Below, piece by piece: positions 56,309 to 64,000 of a stretch of 64,000 bases of DNA. Within the stretch, counting starts at the first letter, position 1. Every line of letters begins with the position of its first letter. The notes below the pieces were generated by a model. The model was given only the letters and a program-made list of their open reading frames with translations. It had not been told where the DNA came from and ran no database searches. Made by a program: the position numbers and the translations under genes. Source of the stretch: Symsagittifera roscoffensis (Eukaryota > Xenacoelomorpha > Acoela > Convolutidae); assembly GCF_963678635.1 (NCBI RefSeq), contig NC_087071.1, forward strand, positions 8,849,842 to 8,913,841. Reading direction: 5' to 3'.

Positions 56309-58635
56309 GGGTATCCTTCCTGAGTACGCTGCCGGAAGAGGAATGGGAGAGATATCAAAGTGAGTTAGAAGGCAAGACAAGGGCAACCTGGAGCCGAGTG
56401 AATTTCATGGAAAGATCATGGGACGTGATACGACGATATGGGACGCAGTCCATAATGAAGGTGGGATTGAACCAACCCATCATGCGTGAGGTCCTGGAGA
56501 AAATAGTGAACTCCATGGAGTCGGATGTTCTGACCGAGTCAGTAACAGAAGACAGTGCCGATGATCAGCAGGTCGCAAAGAAATTACCTGTCAGACGAGC
56601 CAGGAAGGGGCTGAAGCGACTAAAAGGGAAGACAGGAAGTCGAGCCGTGAACCCGAGAGTGGTGAAGTCGAAAGCCAGCGCAGTGGTGGCCTCTTTAACG
56701 AGCGCAGGTCGTTCAGGCGAGAGCGGGCAAGGAGATGGTGCAACGCTGACAGGGGGAGAAAAAGAGAATCTGATACCCCCTATGCTCTTGGCAGGTCTGA
56801 CCACGACAGCCGTGAGATCAAAGAAGACAGCACGAACCCTGGCAGACACTAAATTAGAGATGGAGATCATCAGTCAATGTGGATCTGGAGGACTTGAAGA
56901 TTACAGGCCCTCGCGGACCAACATGGCCAAGTTGAAACTGGAAGGACAACTCGACGTGGTCGAGTACAGTCGAGTCACTGTGCCGGAATCGGTCCACATG
57001 GGAGATCCAGCAGGAGGTTATGTGGAGATGTTGAAAGCGAAAAACTCCGCGAGAGGGCACCTGATGGCTTGGAGCGAGAAGCGACCCATGCAGGAATATC
57101 TGAAAGAGCTTACGGAGAATTCAAACTTAAATCGGAAAGAATACGGTACGGTAATGTCCTCTGAAGCGAACGAACTCGGATTGGAAAAACTACTAGAAAT
57201 TTCTTGGAGGGCGGCCCTCCAGAGATACTTCGACGAGACGATGCATGCACCTGCGACGGTGGCAGCGTACCTGGCTCATCCTTGCATGAGAACTGATCTG
57301 CAAGTACGGTTGGCTTGGTGCTTGATGGGCATCAAGAAGGCGGAATATGAGGCCAGTAATGATTCGAAATCACGGGAACAGGAGCTGGAGTTGATGGAAG
57401 CTCTGCGAGCGTTGATTTCAAAAGACGATTCTGCGATAGCATGGGCTAAGCGTAAGGATGCCCTTTGCTTTGTCAGGTTCGTGGTGGATCGTATCCCCAC
57501 TCCGGTTTTGGGAGAATGTATAAAGATCATTCGGCAAAAGGGAGTTGATTGCGAAAGGAACTTCCTTAGGGCACTCCTGGAACTATATCAGGATATGCCG
57601 TTGACTGTAACAAATAAGGAGTCGAATGACATGGAGAGCTATCGCAAGTTGGAAGAAGTGAGAAGATATTCCAACAAAGAATTGAAAGTGAGCCGGGAGT
57701 TGATTGAAGCAGTCAAGGGACAAAAAGACTTTGCAACACTAGGGAAACTGAAGTCGTTCCAATATGTGTCTGGCATACCGGGGATGGCGTATAATCCCTT
57801 TGTGAATGAAGAAGCCAGGGAAGCGTACTTCGACTATGAGCAAGTCATAGTACTCAATTTCTGGGTTGAACGGATTAAAGAAAGTGGAATGCTGATGGTG
57901 GAACAACCCAAGCTGGGAATTATCTTGGAAGAACGAGTGGTCGAACCCGCGGTTCCCGAGCTAAAGGTGAGTTTTGATTGTGGTTCTTGGGACGGTCCCT
58001 TGAAAACCAGTCTAGTAACGATGTGGGAACTCATGAAGCCTTCTTGGTGTCCTCATCCTAACGCCGGTTTAATCTGGGACATGACGGTGGATATCACGTT
58101 AGACCTGGATGACGACGCGAGTCTACATGATCTGGCCATGATATACCATCTGCTGGCCATGAGGTTGACGAGGCGGAAGAGCAACCCATCCACGGAGCTG
58201 TCCGAGGAAGGTCCATCGAGCAATTGGTTGAAGCAAGGCACATGCTTGGCTCAACATAGTGGGATGGAAGGACATGTTTGTAACGAAATGAATCTGAAAG
58301 ATAGTGAGGCCTATCATAAACCTACTTTTTCAAAATATCTGGTGGGTTCAAGCTCCCCACCATATTGCAATAGTAGGTATCCTACACACATGGTGGTGAT
58401 GGATGCGAGGACACAGCAGGTGTTGATTGACCAACTTTTCTCTGTGCCAAAGTGCGTGAGGTTGGCCAGAATGTCGGAGAGGTCATATGATTTGTTGGCA
58501 AAGATCTTTCGGGCAGTCCCGAAGAGATCTGAAGGCGAGTTGCAAGACGTAGTGGGTGAAGAGCTCCTGAGATTGAACGAAGGTAATGTGAGTAAATTCC
58601 AGAAGCAGAAAGCGAGTGGAGCGTTTACCCACTGA
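56263..58635 (+). CDS. ORF3 continuation: unrecognised protein with basic patch
   Basis: Frame 1, 790 codons; the first ATG is 56305. After a short helical start (SFLSTLPEEEWERYQSELE), a basic stretch at about 56583-56680 (KKLPVRRARKGLKRLKGK) could be a nuclear-localisation or RNA-binding patch. The rest is globular (LEISWRAALQRYFDETMHAP, YNPFVNEEAREAYFDYEQV, LVTMWELMKPSWCPHPNAG). No known motif and no signal or membrane segment. The frame ends at 58635; a one-base shift leads to the next segment (LPTEFPTIEEKDDLHRILME). Confidence 0.6.
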   Translation: MLNESPRRRKIEESMRVSFLSTLPEEEWERYQSELEGKTRATWSRVNFMERSWDVIRRYGTQSIMKVGLNQPIMREVLEKIVNSMESDVLTESVTEDSADDQQVAKKLPVRRARKGLKRLKGKTGSRAVNPRVVKSKASAVVASLTSAGRSGESGQGDGATLTGGEKENLIPPMLLAGLTTTAVRSKKTARTLADTKLEMEIISQCGSGGLEDYRPSRTNMAKLKLEGQLDVVEYSRVTVPESVHMGDPAGGYVEMLKAKNSARGHLMAWSEKRPMQEYLKELTENSNLNRKEYGTVMSSEANELGLEKLLEISWRAALQRYFDETMHAPATVAAYLAHPCMRTDLQVRLAWCLMGIKKAEYEASNDSKSREQELELMEALRALISKDDSAIAWAKRKDALCFVRFVVDRIPTPVLGECIKIIRQKGVDCERNFLRALLELYQDMPLTVTNKESNDMESYRKLEEVRRYSNKELKVSRELIEAVKGQKDFATLGKLKSFQYVSGIPGMAYNPFVNEEAREAYFDYEQVIVLNFWVERIKESGMLMVEQPKLGIILEERVVEPAVPELKVSFDCGSWDGPLKTSLVTMWELMKPSWCPHPNAGLIWDMTVDITLDLDDDASLHDLAMIYHLLAMRLTRRKSNPSTELSEEGPSSNWLKQGTCLAQHSGMEGHVCNEMNLKDSEAYHKPTFSKYLVGSSSPPYCNSRYPTHMVVMDARTQQVLIDQLFSVPKCVRLARMSERSYDLLAKIFRAVPKRSEGELQDVVGEELLRLNEGNVSKFQKQKASGAFTH

Positions 58636-59044
58636 ATTCCCCACCATAGAAGAGAAAGACGATTTACACAGAATCCTGATGGAGGTGGAACCGTTGCTGG
58701 GGGCCTCAGGGTATCGGACCCGAATGAACATAGTGAGAACCCATGGGGGGTATCCTTGCCACTGCTTGGCGCAGACGTTGTGGTACCCCAAACGCGGGAA
58801 TCTGATGCTAGTATGGGACGTGGAGGAGTTGTACTCTACGGGGTTGCCCAATCAGAATCAACAGGTGTCAATCGTGGTGGTTAGTGCCATGCTGGCAGTG
58901 AGATGGTTGGAGGCTAACGCGGACACGAGTGAACAGGAGACGGCCGTGCCGACTCCTGAGCAGCTGAGCAACGTGAAGATGAGTCGTGAATTGGATCTTT
59001 TCAGAACCACCTGCAAGGTTCTGAGAATACCCAAAGCCATTTAA
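58616..59044 (+). CDS. ORF3 continuation: unrecognised
   Basis: Frame 2, 142 codons without a natural start codon (begins with GTG and overlaps the preceding frame). The content is protein-like (LMLVWDVEELYSTGLPNQ, VVVSAMLAVRWLEANADTS). I found no family signature. It ends at TAA 59042-59044 just before the last coding segment in the same frame. Confidence 0.5.
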   Translation: MERLPTEFPTIEEKDDLHRILMEVEPLLGASGYRTRMNIVRTHGGYPCHCLAQTLWYPKRGNLMLVWDVEELYSTGLPNQNQQVSIVVVSAMLAVRWLEANADTSEQETAVPTPEQLSNVKMSRELDLFRTTCKVLRIPKAI

Positions 59045-59065
59045 AGAATATGGTCAAGGCAAAGA

Positions 59066-59497
59066 TTGATGCCTTGGTTCCGTGCAGTGATGACATCATG
59101 GATGTATGAACGCGCGAAGCGTCACCTCTCGAGGAACACGGAAGCCTATCAATCTTTCCAGCTAGATATAGGACCGGGAGCCTATAAGAGAGCATTCCTG
59201 ACGCACAGAAACGCGGTCACCACGGCGGTGAAGCGTGTAGCTGGAGCGCCTTGTGTAACTGAAGATGAGAAGAAAGAGGTCTTAAGAGCTGACCTAGAAA
59301 GAAATGTGAGCCGATGTCTTCACAACAACTTTTGCAGGAACCGGGAGCAAAAGGTGAATTTGGACTTGCTACCTTGTTGCAAACCGAGGCTGTTGGAACA
59401 TGAGAGTTGGGGCACGGCCCGCAACTCCATGGACATAATGGAGAAAGTATTAGAAGACAGCGAAGCTGAAGATCAGGATGGAGAAGCGATGGAATGA
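59066..59497 (+). CDS. ORF3 C-terminal segment, Cys-rich, unrecognised
   Basis: Frame 2; opens with TTG, and the first ATG is 3 nt later. The sequence is basic and helical (YERAKRHLSRNTEAYQSFQ), with a small cysteine cluster near the end (SRCLHNNFC, LLPCCKPRL) and an acidic tail (DSEAEDQDGEAME). The cysteines lack a recognisable zinc spacing. It appears to be the last part of the ORF3 product. Confidence 0.5.
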   Translation: MMPWFRAVMTSWMYERAKRHLSRNTEAYQSFQLDIGPGAYKRAFLTHRNAVTTAVKRVAGAPCVTEDEKKEVLRADLERNVSRCLHNNFCRNREQKVNLDLLPCCKPRLLEHESWGTARNSMDIMEKVLEDSEAEDQDGEAME

Positions 59498-60244
59498 AGA
59501 CGATGAACGAAGAGAACAAGTGAAGACGTGAGCAAGAAAAGAAGAGAAGGAGAAAAAACTTGATTGTCTTTGTGCGTTAAAACTTGAACCAATCAACCAA
59601 GTTTTGATTATTGAACTTGTTAAACTTTTTGTTTTGATTTAGTTTGGTCAAACCAACTTTGAAAATTGTTACAATTGTTAAAATTGTTGAAAGAGAATTT
59701 TAGTTGTACTATTTATGTATATATATAGAACATAGGTGAGTATATTTACCTATTTAAACATGACTGAAGTTTTTAACCTGTGTAAGTCACAATTTCACTG
59801 TGTGGCGACATGGTAAGTTTGAGTAAACTCGCTCGAGAAGGGTGAGTAACTCAATAACTTTCCTAGCCACAGGGTTTCTTAGTTTTAATATTGAAAGGAC
59901 CGCATAAATAACTGATTATACTTGGTGGGTGATGTTAAGGTAATTTTAACGGGTGCGTGGCCGTGCCACGTCCCACTTTTTAGTCACAAAGAGCAAAAAG
60001 AAGTTTTATGGCAAGACGACGTAAGTAGTCTGAAAAGAAATTTTATCTAGGACACTCCTCATGATGCAAAATTTGTGAAAATGTTGAAAGGCAGTGAAAT
60101 GTAGTACGATGCCATTTGTGAACACGTAGTGAGTTGAGGTGGAGTAGATAAATTTCATTTTCTTATGCGATTTGTAAGATTGATTACCGAGAACTGGAAC
60201 ACTACTTGACGATAACCCGGTGTTATGCGATCAATGGGGACATT
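59498..60244 (+). other. 3' untranslated region of the element
   Basis: A purine-rich start (gaagacgtgagcaagaaaag), then AT-rich sequence with repeated caa-gttttgatt / aaattgtt blocks. No coding character or recognised motif. Confidence 0.5.
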
Positions 60245-60267
60245 GATGGGGACTTGTCCGAGGAGTA
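60245..60267 (+). promoter_or_regulatory. Candidate polypurine tract
   Basis: gatggggacttgtccgaggagta directly abuts the 3' LTR, the position required for plus-strand priming. The tract is interrupted by pyrimidines (cttgtcc). The same ttgtccg-g/a-ggag word recurs inside the element at about 46613, 46664, 46707 and 49189. Confidence 0.5.
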
Positions 60268-61103
60268 TGTGCCACTCTGCCAGATTGACACAGCGCAACC
60301 TTCCGGCGACACGAAAGAAGTTGAATAAAGGCCTTCTTAAAGAAAAAGTATTGCGAAGGAAGGTAGAAATATTCTAGAGTTTTTATTTTTAAAATTTCGA
60401 TCGAAAAGGGAATATTTCTCAGAAATACGAAAAACGGCCATTTTGACGAAAAACGACGAAAAAAAAACAGAACAACGACAAATATCGTGGAAAACGGTTG
60501 CACAAGAGACGAAAAATACAAAGCCTCTTATCGTGGCAACAACACACGATAAGACTCTTAGCAGAGGATATTAGAGGAGAAAGAAGCTTCGGTGGGGAAG
60601 TAATATTCCACGGAACCCTCCCGTGCCACAAATTGGAAGAGATAAGAACGTTATCTCAGGAAGATTACGGGAGCGATTACTTTGTAGCTACTTGGATGTC
60701 GTAGAAGTCTGAATTAACACCGGTAATTTGATATTTTAGAATATGAGTAGCTAGAAAGAGGAAAGGGTCAATCCATCTCCAATGGATTTAATATAGAAGT
60801 GTCACACAAAAACATATTAAAATAGGTTGTTCGAGCCGTGTTTTTAATGGCAATCACGTAGTCTGAGGATCCGAGATTCAGCTATGTGGTTGTGTTTGCA
60901 TGTAAACGAAAGCTGATCAAAAGTCGTTTGACTGATGGCCTAAAAATAGTAACTTTTTACTTAGCCCTAAACAGACCAGAAAATCAACTGGCAAGGTCGA
61001 GACGGTGAAATACGAGTAGGATTAAGGTAACTGACGCCTGCCAGTCGTTAATAGGTACTTTTTCTACGCTCCGTCGCTGTGTAGTATTTGGGCGAATGTT
61101 ACA
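60268..61103 (+). repeat. 3' LTR (836 bp)
   Basis: Begins TGTGCCACTC and ends GAATGTTACA. Compared with the 5' LTR it lacks the ~50-bp TATA-containing block and has a diverged first half. The second half is close to identical. The hairpin at 60527-60553 is conserved. Confidence 0.9.
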
Positions 61104-61296
61104 GCAATTTAGATGCAGGACTTTTTTTATATATTTAAGTATCAGATATTTCGATACAATTTGGAACTCTTGATGTAATTGAACGAATTGTGTTAGATTT
61201 TTGTTGTAACTGAACTTTATAATTTAATTGAAATGAATCGTTTTATAAAAAAAATTTTCCAAATTTTTTATACCAAAGTTTCGGTTTTAACATGTA

Positions 61297-61893
61297 CACT
61301 ATTGGACAAAATTAAGCGCGAATTGTATATTTTACTCTTTAAACTGCCGGTTCTTGATGTATTATTGAAAAACATTTCCTCCGAAAATCAGTGAAACTTT
61401 TAAATTGACTAGGAGCTAATGATCAGAGCTACCCTCTATGAAACTATTAATAGCTAGTCTCAAAGACTTACCAATGCAATGCGGACCTGAAAACGCCAGT
61501 TTTCCTCGTCTGCACTAAGTTTTGCAAAATGCGTGAAAAAGTAAAAAAACGTCCGAGTTTTTTTTAATGTTTCACAATGGTTGTTTTCATTTTCTCGCTG
61601 AGAATAATTCACGTCGCATGAACAACTTTTTTTCTCGGCTTATTCGAGAAAGAATTCCTTACGATGCAAGACTTAGTGCAGACGAAGAAAACTGGCACTT
61701 TGGGATCCGGACTACGTTGGTAAGTTTTTGAGACCAAAAAATAATAGTTTTCTAGAGGGTGGCTCTGATCAGTTGCTCATAGTCTATGTAAAAACTTTAC
61801 TGATTTTCGGAGGAAATGTTTCTTAAGATGGACTTTGAACATGGCGTTTTAGAGAGTAAAATTTTGTATTTCCGCTTATTTTTTCCACTAGTG
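61297..61893. mobile_element. Foldback Tc1/mariner-like MITE (about 597 bp)
   Basis: The left end (TA)CACTATTGGACAAAATTAAG is an inverted copy of the right end, which reads (TA)CACTAGTGGAAAAAATAAG on the minus strand. Both are flanked by TA, the Tc1/mariner target. The arms pair imperfectly over roughly 220 bases each (for example tttcctccgaaaatcagt at 61376 against its complement near 61795, and tcgtctgcactaagt against acttagtgcagacga), leaving a ~140-base loop. No transposase is inside. It lies about 190 bp beyond the 3' LTR. Confidence 0.75.
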
Positions 61894-62925
61894 TAATAGA
61901 AAATTACAAAATTATATAAATTGATGGAAAATTTCAGGGTTCGCTGATGTTAAAACTCGAAAGAATAATTCTTTATTATTTTTAGCAATTCTTCAACAAT
62001 TGGACTGTAATATTGAATATAGAAAATCGTCCCCAATTTATTCAAAAGGGATAACTAATTGTTTTAGAGACGTTTTTTTTCTTGTGCTTGCAGACGTTTT
62101 TTTGTCCTGTGCTTGATAACAAGAAGTTTTTAATAATAACGTTGCTCAATTAGAGGTTTTTGGACCTCTGGGTTACTTCAGTGGACGACTTTCCTAATTG
62201 AGGTAGCTGTTGGTAAAGGATATTCACTCTCTGTGCTCTTTTTCAGGAATTTGAGTACGATATTTAAGGACAAAATGCGAATAGCAATTTGACTATAGTA
62301 TAATTTTTTCCACAATTGTTAATTTGGCTGTTCCGTTTTTTTACTCTGATGTTTCAGTTAAACAAGAAACTTGCATGACAAGGATAAATTGAAATTATGA
62401 AATATTCAGCCCGAACCACAAAAAAAATAGTTTTCCTAAAACCGACTGGATCAGAGACAGCACTTAGAGAATTATATGGCATTTGTGCGCTCTCGCGTTG
62501 GGCTGATTGATACGATGAACTTTTAAAATAGATTTGATGTTTGATGTTTGTGCTTCTTTGTCAAGCGCCTTTTGAGGGATTTTAGAGACAGGGCAGTCAA
62601 TCAGGTCTCTGGTCCTGGGATGGAGTTGCTCGCCTGGGGAGTCTGGTGGTGCGCCATTGGACCTTCTGAGCTCGGGTGAAATTGTTCCTTTTCAGCAATT
62701 TGATAGATTTTGCATTTTCTAAAAAGAAAACTGTAATAACTTTTTCTTCATCTATAAAATTCTAACCCTGCTAGTTCAGTCCCCTTGTGTCCAGTAAAAT
62801 TTTCTTCTTAACCCTTAAGCCGCGCCGTCAAGAAGAAAAAAAACAACAAGGGTTGTGCAAGCAAAGAAAGCTTAAAGACTTCAAGACTTTTAAATTGGAT
62901 AAGATGTTATTGTTTTTCTAATAAG
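61894..62925. other. Mostly AT-rich stretch with a GC-richer island
   Basis: No gene recognised. A less AT-rich patch at about 62540-62690 has no convincing frame. A ttttttcag-type acceptor-like site lies near 62255. Confidence 0.35.
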
Positions 62926-62932
62926 TAATAAG

Positions 62933-63803
62933 TATCATACCAACTGTGTACATATAACGTTTAGCGACTCTGAGTACAACCCATGTTTTCAATGTCCTAT
63001 TTGTGTTAAGTTGAAATCTGTCAAAAATGCTTCAATTGGTGATGACTTACTGTCAGATAATTATGTAAATTCTGACATTACTATTGTTCGAGTGCATAAT
63101 AGAGTACTTCAGGTCTCGCGTGTTCCTTTGGCAGAAAATTTTTTTGTACAAGGTAAGAAATGTTATTATGGCAGGTTTGTTTGACGTCTTTTTTGTTTTT
63201 TCTTACACAAACCAAGAGAAATGGTTGTAAGCAAACGACAGCTATGAGCTATATTATAAAAAAAACTTTTAGAGCGAATATTGTTTCACTGTCGAAACCC
63301 TTCCTCAATGGTCAAGATCTCGAGCAGAGATGGAAGCCAATTAGCAACAAGCAGCGAGCTCAATGAGGGAAATATGAAGTGAGGAAAAATACTGGCCGCT
63401 TCACAAGACAAAATCGCAGCTTTATCGATTCCTAACTATGCAAAATTAGAATTTAAACTCTCAAAAAAGCTAATAAAAAAGCCCCAAACCCGGAAAACGT
63501 CGATAGTGTTTTCGTAACTGAGTTCGAGAATTACAATACAGTTATGTTTTTTCTAAATGTTTCAGGAGCCGATGCGGACAAGATTGTTCCCCAGAATTTT
63601 AAAGACCTTATTAGTAAATCAAACGGGAGGGGCTTAACATCTTGAAATCTTCTACTAAGCTCCAAACCCTTTTAGGTGAAAATGAAGTACCCAAAAAAAC
63701 TAAGACGCTTCTTCTTTGGAGCAAACTTATCGCCCTCTTAAAATTAGACAGAAGTTTTGTGACTAATTGCCATCGGCAACACTTTCATACGTATCACGTC
63801 TAA
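62933..63803 (+). CDS. Possible three-exon gene or decayed coding region, unrecognised
   Basis: Exon A ends at 63152 with AAG-GTAAGA. It reads FSDSEYNPCFQCPICVKLKS ... RVPLAENFFVQ, and its start (about 62926-62933) is uncertain. Exon B is 63566-63613, after TTTCAG and before GTAAAT. Exon C is 63676-63803, after CCCTTTTAG, ending in TAA. All junctions keep phase (A/B phase 1, B/C phase 1), and the B/C intron is 62 nt. A CxxCxxC cluster is present. However, sequence between A and B also contains an open stretch in frame with B (ENVDSVFVTEFENYNTVM), so a decayed unspliced gene is equally possible. No family was recognised. Confidence 0.3.
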
Positions 63804-64000
63804 ATGCGCATGAAGCAATGTTCTCGCAGAGCTATTTTTGTTCGATATTTCAAGTAGGATGTGGTACTAAACGAGGAGCTGCACACTCCCTTAAAGTTTG
63901 ATAGAGCGTGGTGACAACCGAAGTGCTCAGTTTTACTTTAAGTTAATTTCAAGTAATGCATTTATTTTGCTTAATAGAGAAACTATGTTGAATCACGTTT
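63804..64000. other. Window end, nothing recognised
   Basis: No coding or repeat structure recognised. Confidence 0.4.

Larger units (their letters stand above)
36842..61103 (+). mobile_element. Giant Ty3/gypsy-type LTR retroelement with macro and SGNH domains (24,262 bp)
   Basis: Two related direct repeats beginning TGTGCCA and ending TGTTACA bound an internal region with gag, protease, reverse transcriptase, RNase H and integrase in Ty3/gypsy order, all on the plus strand. The length is three to four times that of an ordinary element. The excess comes from a 2.8-kb leader, a macro-domain extension of pol and an 8.5-kb ORF3 region before the 3' LTR. GC content is clearly higher than in the surrounding DNA. 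No target-site duplication is visible (gatcattag before, gcaatttag after), which suggests recombination between elements or decay of the flanks. The reading frame changes many times, so this copy should not be active as written. Confidence 0.9.

Noticed and set aside
50960-59497. ORF3 region as a retroviral-type envelope
   Set aside because: No signal peptide, no fusion-peptide-like or transmembrane segment and no furin-like site were seen in any of the segments. The recognisable domains are enzymatic.

Overview
The window is eukaryotic, most likely from an invertebrate animal. The background is AT-rich and mostly non-coding, with AT-rich introns ending in TTTTCAG or TTTTAG, decayed CR1/Jockey-type LINEs, foldback MITE-like elements and a very large Ty3/gypsy-type LTR element. 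A nematode is plausible (short introns, a fragment resembling a serpentine receptor), but the sequence does not prove the phylum.

Region 1 (1-33658) is a near-perfect tandem duplication with a unit of about 15.0 kb. Two whole units lie at 3641-18643 and 18644-33658, preceded by the end of a third. Each unit carries a short inverted-repeat element, a candidate two-exon membrane-protein gene on the minus strand, decayed coding sequence, minisatellites, a foldback element with 20-bp internal repeats, a decayed minus-strand LINE, and a degenerate ~2.3-kb repeat family. The right breakpoint falls inside one of those 2.3-kb repeats, whose natural continuation is still visible at 33659-33870.

Region 2 (33659-36841) holds the rest of that repeat, a second decayed LINE on the minus strand, and nothing else recognised.

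Region 3 (36842-61103) is a single 24.3-kb LTR retroelement. It has an 890-bp 5' LTR, a 2.8-kb leader studded with the palindromic motif CCCTCCGGAG, gag with two CCHC knuckles, protease (DTG), reverse transcriptase (YVDD), RNase H and integrase (HHCC, DDE, GPF). The pol C-terminus carries an apparent macro domain that was later triplicated and partly deleted. Between pol and the 3' LTR there is a further 8.5 kb of same-strand coding sequence: a coiled-coil leader, an SGNH/GDSL hydrolase domain with all catalytic blocks, a second degenerate SGNH-like domain, and about 1,700 residues that I do not recognise. No transmembrane or envelope-like segment was seen there. Frames change repeatedly by single bases and several in-frame stops occur, so this copy is probably defective (or the assembly carries indel errors). 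The original architecture is still readable as gag - pol - macro - large SGNH-containing ORF3.

Region 4 (61104-64000) has a 597-bp foldback Tc1/mariner-like element and a possible small spliced gene or decayed coding region at 62.9-63.8 kb.

The most interesting object is the giant retroelement: two ADP-ribose- or ester-related enzyme folds (macro and SGNH) plus a very long unknown ORF3 tail in one element.
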